Assembly: GCF_001426665.1 (NCBI RefSeq)
Contig: NZ_LMEY01000002.1
Location: 155,296 to 219,295 of the forward strand
Reading direction: 5' to 3'
Length of the DNA stretch: 64,000 nucleotides
DNA from: Rhizobium sp. Root1334
Lineage (GTDB): Bacteria > Pseudomonadota > Alphaproteobacteria > Rhizobiales > Rhizobiaceae
Shown here piece after piece: positions 8,793-16,785 of the stretch (position 1 is its first letter; each line of letters starts with the position of its first letter). The position numbers were made by a program, and so were the translations under genes. Under the pieces are notes generated by a model. That model worked only from the letters and a program-made list of their open reading frames with translations. It was not told the DNA's origin and ran no database searches.

Positions 8793-8967
8793 TTTTTCAA
8801 AGGTTCAGGGCCGTCACGCGGCCCTGAACACTGATCGCTATCGATCGTTGCCGGAGGGTGTTGCAGCTCTTCTTTTAGATTCTGTGCGTCGACAACGCTT
8901 TAAAGCGGGTGATGCATCCATTTGCGTCACCCGCTTTGTCAAAGCACAAACAAATGAGGTCAGGGTC

Positions 8968-9315
8968 ATGATGCAAGGCGGCAGTAAGACAATCGGCAGC
9001 AGGAGTCTTTCCCGCCGTGAAACTGAACTGGAGGAATATTTCGCGGACCTACCCGACGGGTCAATCGAACAAGAGGCCGACCCTCAGCCGCAAGCGTTCG
9101 ACGATCGACAATTTCAGGAAGAACTCCGTCGGCTTTCTGCTTACGTGTCTCATCTCAAGCGAAGCATATCGGAATTCGCGGAATCACCGAGACTCTCACC
9201 AGAGCCGGCGCGCCCGCAGCCGAACTATGCCACCAAGATCGCCGGGCTAGTGGGCGTATTGATTGTGGGGGTCGCAGTCGGTATGACCGCGCGCCTGTTG
9301 GCTGGACGCAAATGA
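8968..9315 (+). CDS. small tail-anchored membrane protein
   Basis: 115 residues from ATG 8968 (a second ATG follows directly at 8971). The frame is open far upstream, into the preceding stress gene, but the composition is unlike a protein there, and GAGGTCAGGG before 8968 is an acceptable ribosome binding site. A charged helical body with a likely coiled coil (about 50-70) is followed by one C-terminal transmembrane helix (IAGLVGVLIVGVAVGMTARLLAG). No family recognised. Confidence 0.6.
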   Translation: MMQGGSKTIGSRSLSRRETELEEYFADLPDGSIEQEADPQPQAFDDRQFQEELRRLSAYVSHLKRSISEFAESPRLSPEPARPQPNYATKIAGLVGVLIVGVAVGMTARLLAGRK

Positions 9316-9541
9316 GCCGGCGCCTGGCAAGCCGATACAAACCGCACTGACATGAGGGTTCTCCTAGGTTGATGCATTGCAGCACTAAGGATGAGATATT
9401 CTCCAAAGGATATCGTTGCACCTGCGGCAGGCGTCGGGGCGACCCCGGGCTCGGCGACTCGGCCGAAGGGGAAGCGCTTCCGTACCACCGCATGCTGGGA
9501 TGGTGCAGGAGCGGTTAAAGCTGAGCCTCAGGGAGAGATTT

Positions 9542-9690
9542 TTACCCCTTGGGTTTCTGCTTTGTACCGGCGCTCTTTCCATCGGAACTCTTGGAACGCT
9601 CCTCGAAACGTTCAGCACCCTTGGCCAAATCCGAACCCTTTCGTGCCTCCACCTTCTTCTCTTCCTGTGCAGGGCGTTGGTGCGGGGATC
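9542..9690 (-). pseudogene. 3' remnant of a small Lys/Glu-rich protein gene cut at the IS end
   Basis: On the minus strand a frame running into a TAA at 9542-9544 reads RPAQEEKKVEARKG followed by a charged, low-hydrophobicity tail ending QKPKG. It has no start codon before it runs into the inverted repeat of the insertion element at 9674, so it looks like the 3' end of a gene truncated by that element. Family not recognised. Confidence 0.35.
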
Positions 9691-10787
9691 AAATTTCAAC
9701 GTTTTGCAACTATGTGGCTGCGATCGAAAATAGCACGATTGATCCAGCATGCCGCACAAGCATAACGCCGCCCGCCGCCATCACTTCGGTAAAATGAAGT
9801 TCAAAGTGACGAACTGGGCGGAGTATGAGGCGGGTCTTCGCCGCCGTGGCAGCTTGACCCTTTGGATAACGCCGGAGGCGCTGGCGGGCTGGGCAGCGCC
9901 ACGTCGAAAGACGCGTGGTGGCCAGCCTCTCTATTCGGATCTGGCGATCGAAACTACGCTGATGCTGGGCATGGTATTCGGATTGCGTTTGCGCCAGAGC
10001 GAAAGGCTTCTGCGTTGATGGGATTGGAGTTGCCTGTGCCCGATCACACCACGCTGAGCCGACGGGCCAGAACCTGGAAACCATCGGCCGGAGGCAACGA
10101 CCGGCAGCATGTGGCGGACGGCGCCATTCACGTTCTGTTCGACAGTACGGGGCTCAAGGTCTATGGCGCGTGCCAATGGCTGGAAGAAAAACATGGCGTA
10201 AGGTCCCGGCGTAGCTGGCGAAAACTGCACCTGGCTGTTGATGCCGACAGTGGCGAGATCATTGCTCATAGTCTGACAGATCCGTAAACCGGCGATGCCT
10301 CGCAGCTGGAACCTTTGCTGGATCAGATCAAGGATGAAATCGACCAATTCACTGCCGATGGAGCCTATGATGGCGATCCATCCTACGACGCAGTTCTGCG
10401 CCACAGCGCAGGCGCGAGGGTCGTCATTCCACCGCGCTCGAACGCTGTTGAAAGGCCCAACGCCCAGGCGTCCTGCCAGAGAGACGCTCACATCGCATCG
10501 ATGCAGATCGATGGTCGGCTGAAATGGCAGACGTCCACCGGCTATGGCAAACGGGCTTTGGTTGAAACCGCGATGGGTCGATACAAGGGCCTCATCGGTC
10601 CGCGGCTACGTGCTCGTTCATTCCGTGCGCAACAGACGGAAGCTGCGATCGGCGTCGCCATCCTTAACCGAATGCTTGCCTAAGGACGCCCGAAATCCGT
10701 TCGTTGCCAAGCCTCGATGGGAGCAACCCAAATAAGCGGCCCATCAAAGACTGAATTCCGCACATTTGCTGATCCCCGCACCAACGC
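9674..10787 (+). mobile_element. IS5-family (IS903-group-like) insertion sequence, defective
   Basis: An 18-bp perfect inverted repeat bounds the element: 9674-9691 and 10770-10787 (GCGTTGGTGCGGGGATCA reading inward). Its pattern GC-TTG-TG...ATC recalls IS903 ends, which are also 18 bp. The element is about 1.1 kb and carries a broken transposase. I see no 9-bp target duplication in the flanks, so it was probably rearranged after insertion. Confidence 0.7.
9749..10683 (+). pseudogene. IS5-family transposase, frameshifted and with an internal stop
   Basis: Three pieces together spell an IS5/IS903-type transposase: 9749-10018 (WAEYEAGLRRRGSLTLW, YSDLAIETTLMLG), continuing in another frame to 10287 (PVPDHTTLSRR with part of the DDE domain, FDSTGLKVYG, RKLHLAVDADSGEI), and 10288-10683 (TADGAYDGDPSYDA, ETAMGRYKGLIG). 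A small deletion near 10015 shifts the frame and an in-frame TAA at 10285-10287 interrupts the last part. The transposase is therefore inactive. Confidence 0.85.
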
Positions 10788-11055
10788 TGGGCCAGTCGGG
10801 ATGGCCGTTCAGGATCGGTGGCCGCTTGCGGTAAATGATCAGGCTGATCAGATAGGGGCGGACATTTTCTAGCACGCGCCTTGAGGATATCGGCAAAATA
10901 CGTACCTCGCAGAACTTCGAAATTTTTCGCTGAAAATGACGTGATGAAAAGTCGTGTTTGGGCATGCTCATTCCATTTCTCTTCGGCACCAGTGCCGAGG
11001 GCGAGCGGAAATAAGCGGTGGCTTTTAGCAAAGCATGTATGGTTGGCGCGCCCAC
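10788..11055 (-). pseudogene. gene remnant interrupted by the IS end
   Basis: The minus-strand frame ending ...RKRPPILNGHPDWPS runs straight into the inverted repeat of the insertion element at 10787 and continues into IS sequence. A neighbouring frame (FEVLRGTYFADILKARARK) seems to supply the preceding part, so there is also a frameshift. It looks like a remnant of a real gene, but I do not recognise the family. Confidence 0.35.
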
Positions 11056-11130
11056 GCCGCCGTTTGCAAACGTCGTGAATGATATATAAACAGATCTTAA
11101 TTTTCAAAATGGTCCGTATTTTTATCTTTC

Positions 11131-11543
11131 TCATTGACTGGACGAGATGATTTTGCGCACCGAAGCGCCGAGCCCGATCAGCATATCGTGGATACGTGGT
11201 CGCGCAGGATGAGGATGCGTGCCTCCTCGATCTGCACAGGCAGGTGGCGATTGCCGAGATGCCAGGCGAGTTCCATGAGGTGCAGGCGGTTCTTCGGCGT
11301 CACTTCGTAGAGCGCCTCGTCGGCGGCGATCACCTCGATCGTTTCGCCAGTCTCCGTCAGGAGAAGATCACCGTGGGCGAGTTGCACGGGCTCCTTGCGG
11401 TCGATCATGACCACATCGTCATGCTGCATGTGCAGGAGCTTGCGGCGCACATGGCGCTGGTCGTGTACGAGCACGACGATGTCGATGGGCGTGCGGCTTG
11501 CGCTGCTGTCATTCGGCAGGATTTCCGTTGAGCGATAGGGCAA
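11131..11543 (-). pseudogene. ureE: ureE remnant (urease accessory protein)
   Basis: The frame from 11543 shows UreE hallmarks: DQRHVRRKLLHMQ, EPVQLAHGDLLL, IEVIAADEALYEV, LHLMELAWHLGNRHLP and IEEARILILRDHV. After RDHV the frame is lost (STIC, stop). One base of shift restores IHDMLIGLGASVRKI to a stop at 11131-11133, so a single-base deletion near 11196 broke the gene. The N-terminus is replaced by unrelated residues and the His-rich tail is missing. No other urease gene is in the window. UreE normally delivers nickel to urease; this copy should not. Confidence 0.85.
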
Positions 11544-11719
11544 AGATGGCCTCGTTTCAGCTTGATATTCGGACGACGGGTCAGGATGGCGCCGTTCCGG
11601 GCGCGGGCGCGGTTTTCCTCCGGTGTCGTCGATTCAGCCAATTCCCTCTTGGCGTTCTTTACTGCCAAGCGGGTACCGGCGTTGATTCTGCCCGAAAGCT
11701 GCATCCAATGCGAACGCGA

Positions 11720-11761
11720 CACGGCTATGATATGCTCTTCCGAAAATCTCTGCTTCTTCAT
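11720..11761 (-). mobile_element. very short IS3-type orfA remnant
   Basis: The minus strand starts with ATG and reads MKKQRFSEEHIIAV, the characteristic start of IS3-family OrfA proteins, and then diverges. Only 14 codons are recognisable, so this is a scar rather than an element. It adjoins the ureE remnant. Confidence 0.4.
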
Positions 11762-11855
11762 AAGTCCATCCTCAATGAGACTGAGCGCGTGATTTCGTGC
11801 AGTAGAGAAACGACCTGTCTTGACGAGGTCAAAAACCCAAACTAGGATTCTGTTA

Positions 11856-13034
11856 ATGACGCAGACTGTTCGGAAGCGTGCCGTATTCTTCATTGGGGGC
11901 TACGAACCAAAAACGCCAAAGGCGTTTTTCTACCGGCTTTTCAAACAAGTTTCTCGCTTCGACAAACTTTGGGGCTATCACTCGGACGTCTCATCCGTCG
12001 AGGTAATACAGGACAATGAGGTCGGCGTCGTGACCATCTCAACAAGCGCGGTCCAGGAACAGTGGTCAACAACAACTGATTTCAATTTCCTGTGCTTGGA
12101 CAAGATCGTGCTGCGCGACTTCGCGCGCCCGATGCCTATGAGACTGTTTTATTATCTCCGCGCATTTGCCGATTTTTTGAGTTCCGGCGCCGCATTCCGT
12201 TTCTTCAGCAAGGCCTGGCGGTTTGGGCTCTATTTCGTTTATCCATTTCTCATGCTGACAATGTTTGCCGTGGTCGCCTACATTTTCGCGCACTTGACCT
12301 TCCATTCGCTTGGTCTCGCAAGTGGACTGGTGGGTATGTTGACTTTTGTTCTGGCTCTCCTAGTGGTGGGGGAGCGGTTGTCCACAAATCATCTGATGGA
12401 TTTATGGTCATTTTCGCTTGATTTCCTCCGTGGAAGACGGACGGACGCCGACGCGATATTGCAGCGATTTGGTGAGACCGTCGTCGCGAAAACAAAGGGT
12501 GAAAACTACGATGAGGTCATTTTGATCGGCCACAGCACGGGTGGCCTGTTGATGATTGATGTCGCCGCACGCTGTCTTTCAATTGATAAGGAATTTACAG
12601 GGTCCGCACCAAAAGTGGTTCTTCTCACCTTGGGGTCGACGGCACTTAAGGCCGGCTATCATCCAGCCGGTAAGATTTTCCGAGAATCCGTCGAACAACT
12701 CATTAAGGATGATAAATTGGCATGGGTGGAAATTCAGTGTTTGACTGACGCCATTAATTTTTACAAGACGGACCCAGTTGAGGAAATGGGCCTTGAGCCG
12801 AAGCCGGATCGGGCTTTTCCGATCGTTCGGAGCATTAAAGTAAGGGATATGCTGCGCCCTGATACATACGCGCGCATAAAAAGGAACTTCTTTCGCGTGC
12901 ACTATCAATATGTATGCGCAAATACAAAACCCTATTGGTATGATTTCTTTCAGGTTTGTTGCGGTCCGACGTTTCTGTCAGCAAGGGTAGAAGGCCGTAT
13001 TGTTGGCGGGCTTCCAGCGGAAGGGGCACGTTAG
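11856..13034 (+). CDS. membrane-associated alpha/beta-hydrolase-like protein
   Basis: 392 residues from ATG 11856 (a TTG 36 bases upstream is less likely). The N-terminus (RAVFFIGGYEPKTPKAFFYRLF) is hydrolase-like. Residues about 120-190 form two or three transmembrane helices, and the second half has a nucleophile elbow IGHSTGGLLM (about residue 235) following EVILIGH. The C-terminal part contains several aromatic and cysteine residues without a known motif. It is first in a tight three-gene unit with a methyltransferase-like protein and an exported hydrolase. The nucleophile suggests a lipase or esterase acting at the inner membrane; substrate unknown. Confidence 0.7.
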   Translation: MTQTVRKRAVFFIGGYEPKTPKAFFYRLFKQVSRFDKLWGYHSDVSSVEVIQDNEVGVVTISTSAVQEQWSTTTDFNFLCLDKIVLRDFARPMPMRLFYYLRAFADFLSSGAAFRFFSKAWRFGLYFVYPFLMLTMFAVVAYIFAHLTFHSLGLASGLVGMLTFVLALLVVGERLSTNHLMDLWSFSLDFLRGRRTDADAILQRFGETVVAKTKGENYDEVILIGHSTGGLLMIDVAARCLSIDKEFTGSAPKVVLLTLGSTALKAGYHPAGKIFRESVEQLIKDDKLAWVEIQCLTDAINFYKTDPVEEMGLEPKPDRAFPIVRSIKVRDMLRPDTYARIKRNFFRVHYQYVCANTKPYWYDFFQVCCGPTFLSARVEGRIVGGLPAEGAR

Positions 13035-13035
13035 T

Positions 13036-13620
13036 TTGACACCTGCGTTTGCTGAATTTGTATGGGCCGTTGGTCTTCTCGCGTGGGTTATTATTCGCGT
13101 GCCGCATCAGAAACGCGCTCGCAAGACACAGGTGGCGAGCAACGCCAAAACGTTCAAGGATCGCTTGGCTTTGGCTGCCGCCGCCGCTGGATTATGCCTC
13201 GTTCCGATAATTTTTGTCGCGACGGGCTTTCCCGCCTTTGCCGATTACACGTTTCAACCTTGGCTCGGCTGGTTGGGGCTATTCGTCGAACTGGCGTTTC
13301 TTTGCCTCTTTTATTCTAGTCATCAACAGCTTGGGAAAAACTGGTCGGTGACACTGGAAATTCGCAACGAACATACACTCGTGACTGACGGCCTTTATCG
13401 TTATGTGAGACACCCAATGTATCTGTCATTTTGGCTTTGGGCCATCGCTCAGTTTTGTCTTTTGCCCAATGGCATTGCGGGGACGGCCGGTCTTGCCGGT
13501 GTTGCATTCCTCTATTTCTCCCGCATCCACCATGAAGAGGCGATGATGCGCCATGCGTTTGGAGCATCCTACGACGAATATGCTAGACATACTGGTCGCA
13601 TCATCCCCAAACCCTGGTAA
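13036..13620 (+). CDS. isoprenylcysteine carboxyl methyltransferase (ICMT)-like membrane protein
   Basis: 194 residues if translation starts at TTG 13036. That start is chosen because GGAAGGGG (13018-13025) lies the right distance upstream and the previous gene stops at 13034. Four to five hydrophobic helices carry the ICMT/phospholipid-methyltransferase signature: LVTDGLYRYVRHPMYLSFWLW (about 112-132), with the RHPMY motif, and an EEAMMRHAFGASYDEYARHTGR stretch that contributes to S-adenosylmethionine binding. Bacterial members methylate lipids, thiols or unknown small molecules. Its place between two hydrolases suggests work on a shared lipid-like substrate. Confidence 0.8.
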   Translation: MTPAFAEFVWAVGLLAWVIIRVPHQKRARKTQVASNAKTFKDRLALAAAAAGLCLVPIIFVATGFPAFADYTFQPWLGWLGLFVELAFLCLFYSSHQQLGKNWSVTLEIRNEHTLVTDGLYRYVRHPMYLSFWLWAIAQFCLLPNGIAGTAGLAGVAFLYFSRIHHEEAMMRHAFGASYDEYARHTGRIIPKPW

Positions 13621-13623
13621 CTA

Positions 13624-14253
13624 ATGAAGAAGCCGCAAACTCCTATCGAAAGCTCCATAAGCCGCCGTTCTTTTTTGTGCTCGGTTCTGGCCGTCGCCAT
13701 TACCGCTTTCCAAGCGAAACCGACGTTTGCAGCTGCCAAGGTTCGGCGTGGAGGGCACCCGCAAGTGTACCTGTTGCGCGGATTGGCGAATATTTTTTCG
13801 ACAGGCCTTGATGAAATTGGCAAAAAGCTTCGCGCAGCGGGTGTCGACGCGCATGTCGAGGGATTCACGGCTTGGCGGTCAGCCCTGAACAAGATCGTCG
13901 CCGACCGGCAGAAATTTGGGCCATCACCCGTTATCCTCGTTGGGCACTCGCTCGGCGCAAACGCCATTGTCTCGCTAGCGCAGGCATTGGAAAAGCACGG
14001 CATCGTGGTGGATTACATGGCAACGTTTGCTGCCACGAGCCCTAGCCCCTTGCCACCAAACATCAAACGAGCCGTGAGTTTCTACTTCTCCAGCCATAGT
14101 TGGGGAGTAGCATTGACGAAAGGCCCGGGTTTCAGAGGTAGGCTTGAGAAGCGCGACCTCTCTCGCGATCCGCATGTCAATCATTTCAATATCGAGAAGC
14201 AAGCCCCACTTCAGGATGAAGTGGTCAGCGGCATTCTTCACGCCTTAAGATAG
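13624..14253 (+). CDS. Tat-exported alpha/beta-hydrolase-like protein
   Basis: 209 residues. The N-terminus has a twin-arginine motif (SRRSFLCSV) followed by a hydrophobic stretch and a probable cleavage site after TFAAA, so it should be exported folded to the periplasm. PVILVGHSLGANAIV (about residue 103) is a GxSxG nucleophile elbow, and a later histidine (DPHVNHFNIE) could be the catalytic base. It starts 3 bases after the stop of the methyltransferase-like gene. Family and substrate are not identified; the fold is close to lipase/thioesterase-like proteins. Confidence 0.75.
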   Translation: MKKPQTPIESSISRRSFLCSVLAVAITAFQAKPTFAAAKVRRGGHPQVYLLRGLANIFSTGLDEIGKKLRAAGVDAHVEGFTAWRSALNKIVADRQKFGPSPVILVGHSLGANAIVSLAQALEKHGIVVDYMATFAATSPSPLPPNIKRAVSFYFSSHSWGVALTKGPGFRGRLEKRDLSRDPHVNHFNIEKQAPLQDEVVSGILHALR

Positions 14254-14534
14254 CGAATTGAAAGCCCCGCCTGCGCCTGCGCGGAATCCCGTCAGGCACC
14301 GATTTCCGTTTCTGAGTCAGGCGGCTGCATCAACAGCGGCAAGCGTAAGGACGATGTCTCTCGACAAAGGCTACGAGGCTCGATGCTTTGGCCTACCAGG
14401 CAGCGCATTGATCTCAAGCTCTTGTCTCGTAGCAAAACGCCCGAGTATCTGGGAGATCTTACTGGTTTTCGATTTGTTTGGTCAGGGTGTTCCCCCTCCG
14501 CTGGCGTTTTGAGTTCCAAATAATGCTTATCAAC

Positions 14535-15794
14535 TCACATTTGCCATAGGATCGACGCAGGCGCTGCCCGGATTTTTTCGCTGAACGGCGTCACACGGTC
14601 ATGATCGTGAAGCAAAACCCCTTGCACGAATTTGTCGCCCGCCGCTTCTTGAAGTTTTTTCAGGCCGGAAAAATCTTTCGATCGCAGCGTCGCTGCGGAT
14701 TTAACCTCGATGCCGACGATCCGGCCTCTCCGATCCTCGAGTACGAGATCGACTTCGTCCTGTTCGCGCGTCCGGAAATGTGAAGGAATAACGTATCTCT
14801 CACTCCAGGTAAGAAGTTTGAGAACCTCGCCGACGACAAAGCACTCTAGCAGAGGCCCTAGACGTGTCCGGTCGGAACGGATCGCTTCTGCGTCGGCGTC
14901 GCGCAAAGTTGCTAGCAGACCGCTATCCAGCATGTGGAGTTTTGGCGACTTTATAAGCCTCGACAGGCGATTGGTGAACCAGGGGGGAAGTGATCGCACG
15001 AGGAAGAGGCGATCCAGGACCGCGACATACTTTTGAACTGTTGGGATCGAAAGACCAAGCGCTGTTGCAACGGCTTGATGATTGACAAGTTGTCCCACCT
15101 GTTCCGAAAGAAGCCGTGTTAAGCGCGGGAGCTTATCAAGCTGTTCAAGATTTGCGATGTCGCGCACGTCCCGGTCGAGGACAAGCGCCAGATAATCTTC
15201 ATGCCATGCTCTTCGACGGTTAGGGTCGGTTCGCCGCAACGCCTCCGGATAACCGCCTTTTAGAATTGCTTCGACGAGACTTTCACCGATGACAGGTGGG
15301 GCTTCGACAACAGGTCCCTCTCCCTCAAATAGGCGATCAATCAGACGACCCGGCGAACCAGAGATTTCGGCTTGTGCCAAAGGAAGCAAGGTGATGATCT
15401 CTATCCGACCGGCAAGGGAATCACCGACATTAGGAAGCGCCATGACGTTGGCCGAGCCAGTCAGCAGAAAGCGGCCCGGCCGTGGATCGTTATCGACGCT
15501 TTGTTTGATCGCCAACATAAGGTTTGGCGCCCGTTGGATTTCGTCGATAACCCCAGAGTTCGCGCTGCGGATGAACTCAACTGGATCTCGGCGTGCGCGA
15601 TCGAGGGTCGCCTCGTCGTCGAGAGTGAGATATGGCCTTTCCGTCGTCACAAAACGGCGCGCCAGCGTAGTTTTGCCCGCTTGTCGGGGGCCAACGATCA
15701 TAACCACTCGCGTATCTTCGAGGGCTGCTTCAACCTTGCTTTCGGCGTAACGGCGAAAGAGGGGGCGAGATGACGGGGCGGTATTCATCCGCAA
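14535..15794 (-). CDS. AAA ATPase with C-terminal DUF4143 domain
   Basis: 419 residues. Walker A is GPRQAGKTTLARR (about 34-46), the Walker B region is GVIDEIQRAPNLM, and a sensor-like stretch FLLTGSANVMALP follows. The C-terminal DUF4143 part contains FRTREQDEVDLVLED and GIEVKSAATL, a spacing of acidic residues and a lysine that resembles a PD-(D/E)xK nuclease core. Proteins of this family are scattered single genes of unclear role, sometimes linked to defence or toxin-like systems. It stands alone here, convergent with the exported hydrolase gene. Confidence 0.85.
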   Translation of the reverse strand: MRMNTAPSSRPLFRRYAESKVEAALEDTRVVMIVGPRQAGKTTLARRFVTTERPYLTLDDEATLDRARRDPVEFIRSANSGVIDEIQRAPNLMLAIKQSVDNDPRPGRFLLTGSANVMALPNVGDSLAGRIEIITLLPLAQAEISGSPGRLIDRLFEGEGPVVEAPPVIGESLVEAILKGGYPEALRRTDPNRRRAWHEDYLALVLDRDVRDIANLEQLDKLPRLTRLLSEQVGQLVNHQAVATALGLSIPTVQKYVAVLDRLFLVRSLPPWFTNRLSRLIKSPKLHMLDSGLLATLRDADAEAIRSDRTRLGPLLECFVVGEVLKLLTWSERYVIPSHFRTREQDEVDLVLEDRRGRIVGIEVKSAATLRSKDFSGLKKLQEAAGDKFVQGVLLHDHDRVTPFSEKIRAAPASILWQM

Positions 15795-16120
15795 TTCTTA
15801 ATGCATTTGTCCGCGAAATTAAAGTGCTGTGACCGCGATTCTTAATTAAAAGGTTCGCGGATCGCAAATGGCGCCGTCAAACCTTAACCCCTGCGAAGGC
15901 AAAAGTGAGCGTCAAATACGGTAGCGCGATTCGGATGCCACAGTGCGGTGACAATGGTGCCACCGCTAGTAGAACATGTAATTGGGTAACATGCTAAATC
16001 GCGGGCCGTGGGCTTTGCTTTTTCGTACGCGTTAGGTTCTGGCGGGTGCTATACTTCTGGGTTGCTATGCGTTTGTGTCTACCCATGAAGCTCATCCGCG
16101 GTAAACAAACATGAGGGTAT
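15795..16120. other. intergenic stretch upstream of a divergent gene pair
   Basis: Region between the AAA gene start and the promoter candidate of the small secreted protein. Slightly AT-rich, no gene seen. Confidence 0.4.
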
Positions 16121-16145
16121 GGAACCAACTATTGAAGTGGAAGTT
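16121..16145 (+). promoter_or_regulatory. candidate RpoE2/EcfG promoter (GGAAC-N18-TT)
   Basis: GGAAC at 16121-16125 and TT at 16144-16145 with an 18-base spacer, 33 bases upstream of the ATG at 16179. Spacing and distance are as expected for a promoter of that gene. Confidence 0.5.
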
Positions 16146-16178
16146 ATTTAGCCGCGAGAATTACCAAGGGATTGAAAC

Positions 16179-16502
16179 ATGAAAAAAATCGTCATCACCC
16201 TGCTACTCTCCGTCGCTGCGACCCCATCGTTTGCCATAACGCGCTTGAACCCGCTTTCGATGAGTTGCGAACAAGCTCGAGCGATGGTCCATCAACGTGG
16301 TGCTGTCATCTTCCGCTGGACTTCACCCCGAGGTCTGCCGCTCTATGATCGTTTCGTTCGCAACAGCCGTTACTGTGACACAAATCAGTACGCCGAATGG
16401 AAGAATATTCCCACAAACGACGATCGCAGCTGCCCTGTCTTGAATTGCCAAAACATCGACAACTACGATGGGTTGTTCATTGTGCCGCAGCATTCATTGT
16501 AG
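16179..16502 (+). CDS. small secreted cysteine-containing protein
   Basis: 107 residues with a clear signal peptide (MKKIVITLLLSVAATPSFA). The mature part has four cysteines (SCEQARAMV, RYCDTNQY, SCPVLNCQN), probably two disulfides, and a stretch RGAVIFRWTSPRGLPLYDRFV that looks like a small conserved rhizobial periplasmic domain I cannot name. A stress-promoter candidate lies directly upstream. Function unknown. Confidence 0.75.
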   Translation: MKKIVITLLLSVAATPSFAITRLNPLSMSCEQARAMVHQRGAVIFRWTSPRGLPLYDRFVRNSRYCDTNQYAEWKNIPTNDDRSCPVLNCQNIDNYDGLFIVPQHSL

Positions 16503-16785
16503 GAATTTTCACACGCTATAGAACCAAGTCTTCGTTGACCTGGGGAGGCAACGTCTCATTTGGCACTCGTCGTTGTCCTATGAGAAGACCGGCTGCAAAG
16601 CGCAACTTTCGTTTTGCCCCCTTCAGGCTAGATATAACGCAGTTGTGTGATCGGGGCCGGAGCCACTGCAAATATCACCATCGGCACGAACTCGGCTTTA
16701 GAACAGTTCGGTGAGGTCAGTTCACTCACTGAGGACGCTCATCTTTCCGGAGTTTCAGCCACCGGCCCCCCAATGTCACCCTGCT

